DNA from: Streptomyces sp. NBC_00091
GTDB taxonomy: Bacteria > Actinomycetota > Actinomycetes > Streptomycetales > Streptomycetaceae
DNA: 64,000 nt
Reading direction: 5' to 3'
Assembly (NCBI RefSeq): GCF_026343185.1
Contig: NZ_JAPEMA010000001.1
Span: 186,001-250,000, forward strand
This document shows positions 1 to 10,235 of this stretch, piece after piece; the first letter of the stretch is position 1; each line of letters starts with the position of its first letter. The notes below the pieces were generated by a model. It worked only from the letters and a program-made list of their open reading frames with translations. It was not told where the DNA came from and ran no database searches. Both the position numbers and the translations under genes were made by a program.

Positions 1-1226
1 TCCTGAACACGGTCGGCAAGAAGACCGAGACCTTCCTGCGGTTCTCCACCGTCGCCGACTCCCTCGGTGGCGCGGACGCGGTCCGCGACCCCCGCGGCTT
101 CGCGCTGAAGTTCTACACCGAAGAGGGCAACTACGACCTCGTCGGCAACAACACCCCGGTGTTCTTCATCAAGGACCCGATCAAGTTCCCCGACTTCATC
201 CACTCCCAGAAGCGCGACCCCTTCACGGGCAAGCAGGAGCCGGACAACGTCTGGGACTTCTGGGCGCACGCCCCCGAGGCGACGCACCAGATCACCTGGC
301 TGATGGGTGACCGCGGCATCCCCGCGTCCTACCGCCACATGAACGGCTACGGCTCCCACACGTACCAGTGGACGAACGAGCAGGGCGAGGCCTTCTTCGT
401 CAAGTACCACTTCAAGACGAACCAGGGCATCCGTTGCCTGTCGGGCGAGCAGGCCGCCGAGCTCGTCGGCTCGGACGCCAACTCGCACCAGACCGACCTG
501 CTCCAGGCCATCGAGCGCGGTGTGAACCCCTCGTGGACCCTGTACGTGCAGATCATGCCCGCCGCCGAGGCCGCGGACTACCGCTTCAACCCGTTCGACC
601 TCACCAAGGTGTGGCCGCACAGCGACTACCCGCTGCAGCGCGTGGGCCGTCTGGTCCTCGACCGCAACCCGGACAACGTCTTCGCCGAGGTCGAGCAGTC
701 CGCCTTCTCCCCGAACAACTTCGTCCCGGGCATCACCGCCTCGCCGGACAAGATGCTCCAGGGCCGTCTCTTCGCGTACGCCGACGCCCAGCGCTACCGC
801 CTCGGTGTGAACCACACCCTGCTGCCGGTCAACGCCCCGAAGGCGACGAAGGCCGAGAACTACGGCCGCGACGGTGTCATGGCGCTGCGCAACGGCTCGC
901 GCCACGACAAGAACTACGAGCCGAACTCGTACCAGGGCCCGGCCGAGACCGGCATAGCCCTGGGCGCCCCGAAGGCCGTCTCCGGCTACACGGGCACCCA
1001 CGAGGCCCCGGCCCACACCAAGGACGACGACTTCTTCCAGGCCGGTGAGCTCTACCGCCTGATGTCCGAGGACGCGAAGCAGCGTCTGGTGGCGAACATC
1101 GCCGGCGGCCTGTCTCAGGTCACCCTCGAGGACGTCATCGAGAAGAACCTGGCTCACTTCCACGCCGCGGACGCCGAGTACGGCCGCCGCGTCGAGGAGG
1201 CCGTCCGCGCCCTGCGCGACGCCTGA
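1..1226 (+). CDS. Catalase, 3' part (5' end outside window)
   Basis: Monofunctional haem catalase, converting hydrogen peroxide to water and oxygen in the cytoplasm. The reading frame is open from the first bases of the window (codons in phase with position 3), so the N-terminus with the catalytic His lies upstream. The visible start reads TVGKKTETFLRFSTVAD, then RDPRGFALKFYTEEGNYDLVGNN and FFIKDPIKFPDF, which are classic clade catalase blocks. Further on are the LTKVWPH block, the YADAQRYRLG segment carrying the proximal haem-ligand Tyr, and a C-terminal helical tail ending EEAVRALRDA. The visible part, about 408 residues, suggests a small-subunit catalase of roughly 480-490. No regulator is visible next to it; the Fur-type regulator in this window is 31 kb away. 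A hairpin follows the stop directly. Confidence 0.97.
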   Translation, partial: LNTVGKKTETFLRFSTVADSLGGADAVRDPRGFALKFYTEEGNYDLVGNNTPVFFIKDPIKFPDFIHSQKRDPFTGKQEPDNVWDFWAHAPEATHQITWLMGDRGIPASYRHMNGYGSHTYQWTNEQGEAFFVKYHFKTNQGIRCLSGEQAAELVGSDANSHQTDLLQAIERGVNPSWTLYVQIMPAAEAADYRFNPFDLTKVWPHSDYPLQRVGRLVLDRNPDNVFAEVEQSAFSPNNFVPGITASPDKMLQGRLFAYADAQRYRLGVNHTLLPVNAPKATKAENYGRDGVMALRNGSRHDKNYEPNSYQGPAETGIALGAPKAVSGYTGTHEAPAHTKDDDFFQAGELYRLMSEDAKQRLVANIAGGLSQVTLEDVIEKNLAHFHAADAEYGRRVEEAVRALRDA

Positions 1227-1243
1227 GCCGCACAGACGTACCG

Positions 1244-1268
1244 GGGGCCTGACGGGAGGTCAGGCCCC
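1244..1268 (+). terminator. Hairpin after the catalase gene
   Basis: Ten-base-pair stem GGGGCCTGAC / GTCAGGCCCC with a GGGAG loop, 17 bases after the catalase stop. There is no U-tract, which is common for Streptomyces terminators. Confidence 0.6.
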
Positions 1269-1440
1269 GGGTACTAGCCCGAGCTGCTTACCCGGATGAG
1301 GGGTGGTACGCGGTGAGGGCAGGACGAGGACCGTGGCGGGCGTGCGAGCCAGTGCGGTGGTAATGGGTTCCGAGGCCCGTCTCTTGACCTGAGGGAGACG
1401 ATGCCGGAGTTCTCGTCGCCGACCGCCACGGTCCCAGCCA

Positions 1441-1523
1441 CTCCTCTATGTACAGGGGCCACGCACAGAGTCCCCTGTACATGAGGAGACCTCCGAATAT
1501 TCCGAATATGAGGAGACCTCCGA
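1441..1523. repeat. Nested inverted and direct repeat cluster
   Basis: The 430-base stretch between catalase and the hydrolase gene holds no convincing gene. Inside it, CTCCTC-T-ATGTACAGGGG (1441-1458) is mirrored by CCCCTGTACAT-GAGGAG (1472-1488): 17 paired bases with one bulge around a 13-base loop. ATGAGGAGACCTCCGA occurs at 1481-1496 and again at 1508-1523. Between the copies sits CGAATATTCCGAATAT, which contains the palindrome GAATATTC and is AT-rich against its surroundings. Function unknown; it could be a structured RNA, a protein-binding array or the footprint of a lost element. Confidence 0.55.
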
Positions 1524-1586
1524 CTCCGCCCGGCGGTGCGAACGTCCTGTCGCGCCAGCCTCGCTCCGTCGGGCGGGTACAACCAG

Positions 1587-1622
1587 AGCGCCGAGTCACG
1601 GACGGTCCCGTGACTCGGCGCT
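1587..1622. terminator. Hairpin after the alpha/beta hydrolase gene
   Basis: Fifteen-base-pair perfect stem AGCGCCGAGTCACGG / CCGTGACTCGGCGCT with a six-base loop, 36 bases beyond the stop of the minus-strand hydrolase. It could also stop plus-strand transcription, since TTTGTC follows it. Confidence 0.75.
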
Positions 1623-1657
1623 TTGTCGTGTCCGGGGACAGCTGGACGCAACGGGCC

Positions 1658-2341
1658 CTAGACCGATCGGGCGGCCTTGCGGATGAGGTCCAGAACGGCC
1701 TCGGGCCGGGACAGCATCGGAACGTGGGCGGAGTCGACCTCGGCGACGGTGGCGCCCATGCGGTGGGCGGCGAACCGCTGGAGCTCGGGGTTGACGGCGT
1801 GGTCCCGCGTGGTGACGAGGAACCAGCTGGGCTTGGACCTCCAGGCCGGCTCGTCGACCGTGGCCCCCAGGACCTCGGCGCGCGGGGCGCCCTGGGTCGC
1901 CCACACCAGCCGCTGCTCCTCCTCGGGCAGGTCCCCGCAGAAGTCGGAGATGCCGTCACGGGAGATCCAGATCCGCCCGTCCTCGGTGTCCAGGTGGGAG
2001 AAGAGCGGCGGCGCGTCGAACTTGCCGATCAGCTCCTGCGGGGTCTCACCGGCGTCCGGGCCCAGGGCCGCGATGTAGACGAGCCCGGCGACGCGTTCGT
2101 CCGTACCGGCGGCGGTGATGACGTACCCGCCCCACGAGTGCCCGACGAGGACGGCCGGGCCGCCGACCCGCGCGAGCGCGCGGTGGACGGCGTCGACGTC
2201 TCCTTCCAGGGAGTCCAGGCTGTTCTGCGCCGACACGACCTCGTGACCCTCGCTCTGGAGGGTGGGGATCAGCTTGCTGTAGCAGGAGCCGTCGGCCCAC
2301 AGGCCGTGGGCGAAGACGATGCTCGGCTTGTTCGGCGACAT
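1658..2341 (-). CDS. Alpha/beta hydrolase (small esterase-like)
   Basis: Cytoplasmic alpha/beta-hydrolase-fold protein of 227 residues. It opens with FAHGLWADGSCYSKLI, an oxyanion-loop HG motif of the type seen in the salicylate-esterase/methyl-ketone family. The nucleophile elbow is GHSWGG and a late histidine lies in DSAHVPML. The ATG at 2341 is preferred because GGAGGAA stands eight bases upstream; an open frame runs further back to 2416 but lacks such a site. It is a single-gene unit between two hairpins. Substrate cannot be told from sequence. Confidence 0.9.
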   Translation of the reverse strand: MSPNKPSIVFAHGLWADGSCYSKLIPTLQSEGHEVVSAQNSLDSLEGDVDAVHRALARVGGPAVLVGHSWGGYVITAAGTDERVAGLVYIAALGPDAGETPQELIGKFDAPPLFSHLDTEDGRIWISRDGISDFCGDLPEEEQRLVWATQGAPRAEVLGATVDEPAWRSKPSWFLVTTRDHAVNPELQRFAAHRMGATVAEVDSAHVPMLSRPEAVLDLIRKAARSV

Positions 2342-2463
2342 CTGCGTGTTCCTCCACTGGGTGGCTCGGACCACGGCTCCACAGGGGCCGCGGCCACTCG
2401 GCACCTCAGAGTCCACACCAGTACCCGGCGCGCCGCATCTCGGCCGTCACCCCTGCAACGCGG

Positions 2464-2506
2464 AACGGCCCCCGCTCCTCCTTTTCAGGAGGGGCGGGGG
2501 CCGTTT
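2464..2506. terminator. Strong hairpin downstream of gcl
   Basis: Inverted repeat AACGGCCCCCGCTCCTCC / GGAGGGGCGGGGGCCGTT around a short loop containing TTTTCA, with one mismatch. It begins 15 bases beyond the stop of the minus-strand gcl gene. Confidence 0.8.
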
Positions 2507-2520
2507 GCGTACGGAGGTGA

Positions 2521-4308
<1,788 letters not shown>

Positions 4309-4340
4309 CAGGTTCTCCTGCGGGTCTGGCGGTCAGACTT

Positions 4341-4376
4341 TTCCGTCATCCGGAATTATTGTTCTGCTATACGGAA
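4341..4376. promoter_or_regulatory. Tandem 15-bp palindromes upstream of gcl
   Basis: TTCCGTCATCCGGAA (4341-4355) is a TTCCG-N5-CGGAA palindrome. TTCTGCTATACGGAA (4362-4376) repeats it with one changed base. Their centres are 21 bases apart, about two helical turns, and lie 40-60 bases upstream of the gcl start. This fits tandem binding of a dimeric repressor; IclR-family regulators (AllR or GclR type) commonly control gcl, but the regulator is not in this window. Confidence 0.6.
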
Positions 4377-4576
4377 CAAGCTAAGCCCGCGACTTCCCGC
4401 ACGTCAAGGCGGTGCGAGACCCCGGAAGCCACCAAAAGGCGCATCTCGTTCGGCGAGTTGCACAAAAGGCCGGGTCTTCGGCCGGATTCGGCGGGATTCC
4501 GTCGGCTCGCTCGCCCGGGCGGTCGCCGGTGGTGGAGCATGGACCCACGCACAGCGACTGAGGGGGTCCAGGTCTC

Positions 4577-5464
4577 ATGGCGGAAGCGGTACCGGTGCGC
4601 TGTCCCTCGTGCCGGCACGAGAACGGCTACACCGTCCCGGTCTATCCCTGCGCCTGCGGGAGCCCGGTCGCGCCACCCCTGGACCTGGCGGCGCCACCCG
4701 TCCCACTGACGCACCGCAACTGGTCGGACGCCTGGGTGACGGTGCGCTGCGGGGCCTGCGGGCGGGAGAGCGAGTGGCCGCACCCCGAGGTGGGCTGCGC
4801 CTCCTGCGGGCTGGTCGTACGGGTGTCCGTGCATCCCCCGGGGCCGCCCGGGCCCGCGGCGGGCGCGGGCTCAGGCACGGACACGGCTGCGGACATGGGA
4901 GCGGGCGCGCGGGACGGCGTACGGGCGGACGTAGGGGAGGACCTACGGGCGGACCTGCGGGACGGGGCGCGGGAGGGCGTACGGGAGGACCCGCCGCGGG
5001 CCGATCCGGCGGCGGGCGCTCCGGCCGCGCCCGGGCAGACCGCGGGCCCGGGCGGCACCGCCCGGCCCCCGCTGCCGCGGCCGGCCTTCCGGCCCGTGAC
5101 CATCCGTACCGCCCGGGACGCGGTGGTGACGGCCGCGCTGTACCTGCGCTGGCTCGGCTTCCAGGACGTCCGCCAGCCCGACGGGGTGCCGGTGCCCTCG
5201 GCGGCGGTGGACCTGCGGGCCCCGGGCGTGGTGGCGCAGGTGGACCCGACCACGGCGCCGGCCGGGCTGCGGGCGGTGGAGTGCGTGTGGCTGAACGGCC
5301 TGACGGCCTCGGCGACCAGCGTCTACTTCTCCCTGGCGGGGTACACGGAGGAGGCCCGGGGGCGGGCGGACGAGCTGGGGATACCGCTGTTCGTCATGGA
5401 CCTCACGGGCATGCCGCAGCCGGTCAACGACCCGGCGGACGAGCTGGTGGGGAAGGGGGCCTAG
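4577..5464 (+). CDS. Zinc-ribbon protein with degenerate Mrr-like domain
   Basis: Unnamed 295-residue protein. The first 80 residues carry several CxxC or CxC knuckles (CPSC, CACG, CGACG, CASCG), suggesting zinc ribbons. A low-complexity linker rich in Ala, Gly, Asp and Arg follows (about 95-165), with repeats of RADV/RADL-DGAREGV type. Residues 170-290 read like an Mrr/type IV restriction-endonuclease fold: VTAALYLRWLGFQDV, then VDLRAPGVVAQVD, then YFSLAGYTEEARGRADELGIPLFVMD. In active Mrr nucleases the middle strand ends QxK; here it ends QVD, so the catalytic Lys appears lost and the domain may only bind. The family assignment is inference from motif spacing. Confidence 0.75.
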   Translation: MAEAVPVRCPSCRHENGYTVPVYPCACGSPVAPPLDLAAPPVPLTHRNWSDAWVTVRCGACGRESEWPHPEVGCASCGLVVRVSVHPPGPPGPAAGAGSGTDTAADMGAGARDGVRADVGEDLRADLRDGAREGVREDPPRADPAAGAPAAPGQTAGPGGTARPPLPRPAFRPVTIRTARDAVVTAALYLRWLGFQDVRQPDGVPVPSAAVDLRAPGVVAQVDPTTAPAGLRAVECVWLNGLTASATSVYFSLAGYTEEARGRADELGIPLFVMDLTGMPQPVNDPADELVGKGA

Positions 5465-5530
5465 GCTCAGGGGGTTGTTGATATGCGCATGAACATCAGC
5501 CCTGTGCCCCTGCCTGCCGAGGAGAGCCCG

Positions 5531-6019
5531 ATGAGCCTGTACGACATCCCGCTGACCACCCTGGACGACGAGCCCACCAGCCTGGCGGCCCACCGCGGCA
5601 AGGCCATCCTGCTGGTGAACACCGCTTCGCAGTGCGGGCTCACCCCCCAGTACTCGGGGCTGGCGCGGCTGCAGTTCAAGTACGAGGAGAAGGGCTTCAC
5701 CGTCGTCGGTGTGCCCTGCAACCAGTTCGGCGGCCAGGAGCCGGGCACCGCGGAGGACATCCAGACCTTCTGCGCGGCCGGTTTCGGGGTGACCTTCCCG
5801 ATGCTGGAGAAGTCCGAGGTGAACGGCGAGAACCGGCACCCGCTGTACCAGGAGCTGGTGAAGACCCCGGACGCCGAGGGTGACGCGGGGGACATCCAGT
5901 GGAACTTCGAGAAGTTCCTGATCTCCCCCGCCGGCGAGGTCGTGGCGCGCTTCCGCCCGCGCACCGAGCCCGAGGCCCCCGAGGTCATCGCCGCGATCGA
6001 GGCGCAGCTGCCCGCGTAG
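5531..6019 (+). CDS. Glutathione peroxidase family protein
   Basis: Thiol peroxidase of the GPx family, 162 residues, reducing peroxides; in actinomycetes the reductant is probably thioredoxin or mycoredoxin rather than glutathione. Visible are the peroxidatic Cys35 in NTASQCGLT (Cys, not selenocysteine), Gln69 in CNQFGGQEPG, and Trp124 in WNFEKFL, giving the catalytic triad. Cys81 in FCAAGFGVTFP lies where thioredoxin-dependent GPxs carry a resolving Cys. The ATG at 5531 is chosen because GAGGAG lies just upstream; an in-frame ATG at 5483 would add an unrelated 16-residue extension. Confidence 0.94.
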   Translation: MSLYDIPLTTLDDEPTSLAAHRGKAILLVNTASQCGLTPQYSGLARLQFKYEEKGFTVVGVPCNQFGGQEPGTAEDIQTFCAAGFGVTFPMLEKSEVNGENRHPLYQELVKTPDAEGDAGDIQWNFEKFLISPAGEVVARFRPRTEPEAPEVIAAIEAQLPA

Positions 6020-6058
6020 GGGCCGTACGCCTGCCCGTACGCCTGCCCGTACGCCCGC

Positions 6059-7747
6059 TCAGTGCAGGTCGGCCTCGTCGTACTCCCCCGCCGAGCCGGC
6101 CGCGGTGAGCTCCCTCAGCTCGACCCGGCGGATCTTGCCGGAGACGGTCTTGGGGAGCTCGGCGAACTCGATGCGGCGGATCCGCTTGTACGGGGAGAGG
6201 ACCGCCCGGGAGTGCTCGAACAGCGCCCGGGCGGTCTCCTTCCCGGGCTCCCAGCCGGCCGCGAGGGTGATGTAGGCCTTCGGCACGGCGAGCCGCAGCT
6301 CGTCCGGGGCCGGGACGACGGCCGCCTCGGCCACGGCCGCGTGCTCCAGGAGGGCGCTCTCCAGCTCGAAGGGGCTGATCTTGTAGTCGGAGGCCTTGAA
6401 GACGTCGTCGGCCCGGCCCACGTAGGTGAGGTACCCGTCGGCGTCGCGGGAGGCGATGTCCCCGGTGCGGTAGAGCCCGTCGGCCATGGCCTCGGCGGTG
6501 CGCTCGGGGTCGTCCCGGTAGCCGGTCATCACCCCGGCGGGGGCCGGGCGCAGGTCCACGCACAGCTCGCCCTCGTCGGGGGACTCCTTGCCGGTCAGGG
6601 CGTCCAGGAGCACGATCTCGTAGCCGGGCGCGGGGCGGCCCATGGAGCCGGGCTTGACGGGGGTGCCGGGGAAGTTGCCCACCTGGAGGGTGGTCTCGGT
6701 CTGGCCGAAACCGTCGCGGATGGTGACGCCCCAGGCCTCCCGGACCCGCTCGATGACCTCGGGGTTGAGCGGTTCGCCCGCGGCGACGGCCTCGCGCGGC
6801 GGGTTGGCGAGCCTGGTGAGGTCGGACTGGATCAGCATCCGCCACACGGTGGGCGGGGCGCAGAAGGTGGTCACGCCGTGCCGGTCCATCTCGCCCATCA
6901 GCCGCTCGGCGTCGAAGCGGGTGTAGTTGTGGACGAAGACGGTCGCGCCGGCGTTCCAGGGGGCGAAGAGGTTGGACCAGGCGTGCTTGGCCCAGCCCGG
7001 CGAGGCGATGTTGAGGTGGACGTCCCCGGGGCGCAGCCCGAGCCAGTACATGGTGGAGAGGTGCCCGATCGGGTACGAGGCGTGCGTGTGCTCGACCAGC
7101 TTGGGGCGGGCGGTGGTGCCCGAGGTGAAGTACAGCATCAGGGGGTCGGTGGCGAGGGTGGTCCCGTCCGGGGTGAAGTTCCCGTCGGCTCCGTACATGT
7201 CCTCCAGCCGCCGCCATCCGGTCGGGACCTCGGCCCCGGCGGCGATCCGGGTGTAGGTGCCGGGCACCTCGTCGAACTTCGCGGTGTCCTCGGCCCGCGC
7301 GATGACGTGGCGTACGTGGCCGCGGTCGACCCGGTCGCGCAGGTCCGCGGGGCCGAGCAGCGGGGTGGCGGGGATGACGACGGCACGCAGCTTCATCGCG
7401 CCGAGCATCACCTCCCACAGCTCGCGCTGGTTGCCGAGCATGACCAGGATCCGGTCGCCGGCGGCGACGCCCTGGGCGCGGAGCCAGTTGGCCGCGGAGC
7501 CCGACCGCACGCTCATCTCGCCGAAGGAGACCGCCCGGCTGGTGCCGTCCTCCTCCACGATGCGCAGGGCGTCGGCGCCGTTCCCGTCCGCGATGTGGTC
7601 GAACCAGTCGAGGGCCCAGTTGAAGCGCTCGGGGCGGGGCCAGGTGAATCCGGCGTGGGCGGCGTCGTACGTCCCGCGGTGTGCGAGCAGGAAGTCCCGC
7701 GCGGCCTGGAAGGTCTCGGTGGCGCTGTTCTCCGTCATGACAGGCAT
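6059..7747 (-). CDS. AMP-dependent acyl-CoA synthetase
   Basis: Adenylate-forming ligase of the acetyl/medium-chain acyl-CoA synthetase type, activating a carboxylic acid with ATP and CoA. About 562 residues. The P-loop-like motif is MLYFTSGTTARPKLVEHTH, followed by GWAKHAWSNLFAPWN, DGFGQTETT (A5), YRTGDIASRDADGYLTYVGRADD (A7/A8) and the C-terminal PKTVSGKIRR with the catalytic Lys (A10). WALDWFDHIA near the N-terminus is typical of the medium-chain (MACS-like) branch. ATG at 7747 or 7738 are equally possible, as neither has a clear ribosome-binding site. Substrate unknown. Confidence 0.93.
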   Translation of the reverse strand: MPVMTENSATETFQAARDFLLAHRGTYDAAHAGFTWPRPERFNWALDWFDHIADGNGADALRIVEEDGTSRAVSFGEMSVRSGSAANWLRAQGVAAGDRILVMLGNQRELWEVMLGAMKLRAVVIPATPLLGPADLRDRVDRGHVRHVIARAEDTAKFDEVPGTYTRIAAGAEVPTGWRRLEDMYGADGNFTPDGTTLATDPLMLYFTSGTTARPKLVEHTHASYPIGHLSTMYWLGLRPGDVHLNIASPGWAKHAWSNLFAPWNAGATVFVHNYTRFDAERLMGEMDRHGVTTFCAPPTVWRMLIQSDLTRLANPPREAVAAGEPLNPEVIERVREAWGVTIRDGFGQTETTLQVGNFPGTPVKPGSMGRPAPGYEIVLLDALTGKESPDEGELCVDLRPAPAGVMTGYRDDPERTAEAMADGLYRTGDIASRDADGYLTYVGRADDVFKASDYKISPFELESALLEHAAVAEAAVVPAPDELRLAVPKAYITLAAGWEPGKETARALFEHSRAVLSPYKRIRRIEFAELPKTVSGKIRRVELRELTAAGSAGEYDEADLH

Positions 7748-7783
7748 CGTGCCGCGCCGGGCGGGCGCTCCACCAGGGCGGCG

Positions 7784-8899
7784 TCAGCCGTGGATTGACC
7801 CGAAGCGCACGGATCCGGGCGCGCCGCCCATCCCGGCGAGCAACGCCTGGCCCTCGGCGACGATCTCGTCCTTCCGGTCGGAGGAATGCGCCCCGAAGAG
7901 CTCCACGACAAGCCCCCGACCGCCGCCGTCGCCATCGCCGTCATCCATCTTCCACAGCCCGGCGAGGAACCCGTCGACGAGCAGGGTGCAGTGGGCCTGG
8001 TTGCCGGTCCAGGTGCGGCCCTTGATCCCGGGGGCCATCACGCGGGAGCGGTCGGCGTGCGAGAGCAGCAGGTTGTCGAACTCGGGGAGGAAGCGGGGCG
8101 GCGCGGGGGTGTCGGGGTCGGGCCGGGGCGCGTCGGGCAGGTCGAACAGCTCGACGCCGTTCTCGTCCCGGAAGGTGAGAAGGCGCGGGCGCAGCCGCTC
8201 GAAGGCCTCGCGCAGGCGGGTGAGCCCGGCCCAGGTCTGCATGTCCTTGACGGAAGCGGGGCCGAAGGCGCCGAGGTAGCGCAGCACCACGTCGTCGACC
8301 TGCTGGGCCTGCCCGGCGGGCTCCCCCAGCCACCGCTCGACGGTGGTCAGCCGTACCTGGCCGCTGCGGCCCCACACCCCGCGCGGGGTGACCTGCACGA
8401 GCGGGAGCAGGCAGCGCGCGGCTACGGACAGCGACTGCGGGTCGGCGCCGGGCCACTCCTGGAGCAGCTCCTCGCGGATCTCCCCCATGGTGCGGGGCTC
8501 GGCCTCGACGAAGGCGCGGGCGCGGGCGGCGAGCCGGTCGAGGTCGACTCCTGTCAGCCCCTTCCGGAAGTAGTTCACCTCCCGGTCCCGGGCGGCCTGG
8601 ACGAGCGGGCGCAGGGTGAGGGCATCGTGGGCGGTGTGGGTGTGGATGGTGGAGCGCATGGTGACCATCCGGACCACCTTCCGGTCCTCCATGAGCTGCG
8701 CCAGCTCGGCGGGCCGGAAGCCGGCGAGCCGGGCGTGGAGCTGGAAGTACGGGGGCTTCACGTTCTGGGCCTGGAGGCCGAGGAGGTGCGCGACGGCGTC
8801 CTGCGCGGACATCTCGGCGCGGCTCAGCAGCAGCTGGCGGGCGAGCGTGGCACGGTTCAGTGCGCGGGTGTCGAGTACGGAATTCGTCCTGGAGGCCAT
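7784..8899 (-). CDS. AlkZ-family winged-helix DNA glycosylase-like protein
   Basis: Member of the winged-helix DNA-binding family PF06224 (HTH_42), which includes AlkZ, the glycosylase that unhooks azinomycin interstrand crosslinks, and its widespread relatives. 371 residues, the usual length. The N-terminal helix contains LLGLQAQNVKPP, and LQAQ matches the QxQ catalytic signature reported for this family. TMRSTIHTHTAHD and the C-terminal WTGNQAHCTLLVDG are further conserved blocks. It is probably a house-keeping repair enzyme (AZL/YcaQ-like) unless linked to a DNA-damaging product; no such product is evident next to it. Single gene divergent from corA. Confidence 0.85.
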   Translation of the reverse strand: MASRTNSVLDTRALNRATLARQLLLSRAEMSAQDAVAHLLGLQAQNVKPPYFQLHARLAGFRPAELAQLMEDRKVVRMVTMRSTIHTHTAHDALTLRPLVQAARDREVNYFRKGLTGVDLDRLAARARAFVEAEPRTMGEIREELLQEWPGADPQSLSVAARCLLPLVQVTPRGVWGRSGQVRLTTVERWLGEPAGQAQQVDDVVLRYLGAFGPASVKDMQTWAGLTRLREAFERLRPRLLTFRDENGVELFDLPDAPRPDPDTPAPPRFLPEFDNLLLSHADRSRVMAPGIKGRTWTGNQAHCTLLVDGFLAGLWKMDDGDGDGGGRGLVVELFGAHSSDRKDEIVAEGQALLAGMGGAPGSVRFGSIHG

Positions 8900-8937
8900 G
8901 ACAGCAACCTAACCCCCCTTGCGGACACCTCCTGTCC

Positions 8938-9058
8938 TCAACCACCCCGCTTCCCCCCTCCCCACCCCCACCCAATCCCCCTATATCCTGCATAACCACC
9001 ACCCACCCACGCCTCACCCACCCACTCCCCACCCACCCACCCACCCCACCCCCAAACG
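8938..9058. repeat. C-rich low-complexity tract (CCCAC/CCCACCC)
   Basis: Almost purely C, A and T on the plus strand, with many runs of three to six C separated by one to three bases; copies of CACCCACCCA dominate from 8998 on. The opposite strand is therefore G-run rich. The tract lies in the divergent promoter region between the AlkZ-like gene and corA. Confidence 0.75.
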
Positions 9059-9083
9059 CACGTTCGACCGGAAGCTGAATGCG

Positions 9084-10235
9084 ATGTCGGAGCGCTCAGA
9101 CCGCCGCCCCTCCCCGTCCGCGAGGCGCTCGGGGTGGCTCCGCCCGTCCGGCCCCGGTGGCACTCCCCCGGGCACCCCCCGCTCGCCGGCGCCCAGCCCG
9201 ACTCCGCCGAATCACCACAGCGTGATCGACTCCGCCGTCTACCGCGACGGCCGCCGCATCGCCTCCCCCACCACCCTCGCCGACACCTTCCGGCAGCTGC
9301 GCGAACAGCCCGACGGCATGGCCTGGATCGGCCTCCACCGCCCGACGGAACCCGAACTGCACTCCCTCGCCGCCGAGTTCAACCTCCACCCGCTCTCGAT
9401 CGAGGACGCCCTGGAGGCCCACCAGCGCCCCAAGCTGGAGCGCTACGGCGACACCCTCTTCGTGGTCCTGCGCGCGGCCCGCTACCTGGACGCCCAGGAG
9501 GAGGTCGACTTCGGCGAACTCCACATCTTCGTCGGCCCCGACTTCCTGATCACGGTCCGCCACGGCGCCGCCCCCGACCTCTCCGCCGTCCGGCGCCGCA
9601 TGGAGGAGACCCCGGACCTCCTCTCCCTCGGCCCGGAGGCCGTCCTGTACGCGATCCTCGACGCGGTGGTGGACGGCTACGCCCCGGTCGTGGCGGGCGT
9701 CCAGACCGACATGGACGAGATCGAGACAGAGGTCTTCCGCGGCGACCCCGAGGTGTCCCGCCGCATCTACGAACTCTCTCGCGAAATGGTCGAGTTCCAG
9801 CGCGCCACCCGCCCCCTGATCGGCATGCTCCACGGCCTGATGGCCGGCTTCGCCAAGTACGGCACGGACGAGGAACTCCAGCGCTACCTCCGCGACGTGG
9901 CCGACCACGTCACGCACACCAGCGAACGCGTCGACGGCTTCCGCCAGGCCCTCACCGACATCCTCACGGTCAACGCCACCCTGGTCTCCCAGCAACAGAA
10001 CGCCGAAATGCGCGCCTTGGCCGAAGCCGGCTTCGAACAGAACGAGGAGATCAAGAAGATCTCCTCCTGGGCGGCCATCCTCTTCGCCCCCACCCTGGTC
10101 GGCACCATCTACGGCATGAACTTCGACACCATGCCGGAGCTGCGGTGGGCAGCCGGCTACCCCTTCGCAATCCTGCTGATGGCGGTCGTCTGCGTCAGCC
10201 TGTACATCATCTTCAAGAAGCGCGACTGGCTGTAG
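9084..10235 (+). CDS. corA: CorA-type magnesium/cobalt transporter
   Basis: Inner-membrane Mg2+/Co2+ channel of the CorA (MIT) family. 383 residues from the ATG at 9084. A proline-rich disordered N-terminus of about 45 residues precedes the cytoplasmic alpha/beta domain (HSVIDSAVYRDGRR onward). Long helices follow, then two C-terminal membrane segments: ISSWAAILFAPTLVGTIYGMNF and YPFAILLMAVVCVSLYIIF. The GMN signature sits in GTIYGMNFDTMPEL and the protein ends with the usual basic KKRDWL. The open frame extends back to 8919, but that part is translated C-rich repeat and unlikely to be coding. Confidence 0.95.
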   Translation: MSERSDRRPSPSARRSGWLRPSGPGGTPPGTPRSPAPSPTPPNHHSVIDSAVYRDGRRIASPTTLADTFRQLREQPDGMAWIGLHRPTEPELHSLAAEFNLHPLSIEDALEAHQRPKLERYGDTLFVVLRAARYLDAQEEVDFGELHIFVGPDFLITVRHGAAPDLSAVRRRMEETPDLLSLGPEAVLYAILDAVVDGYAPVVAGVQTDMDEIETEVFRGDPEVSRRIYELSREMVEFQRATRPLIGMLHGLMAGFAKYGTDEELQRYLRDVADHVTHTSERVDGFRQALTDILTVNATLVSQQQNAEMRALAEAGFEQNEEIKKISSWAAILFAPTLVGTIYGMNFDTMPELRWAAGYPFAILLMAVVCVSLYIIFKKRDWL

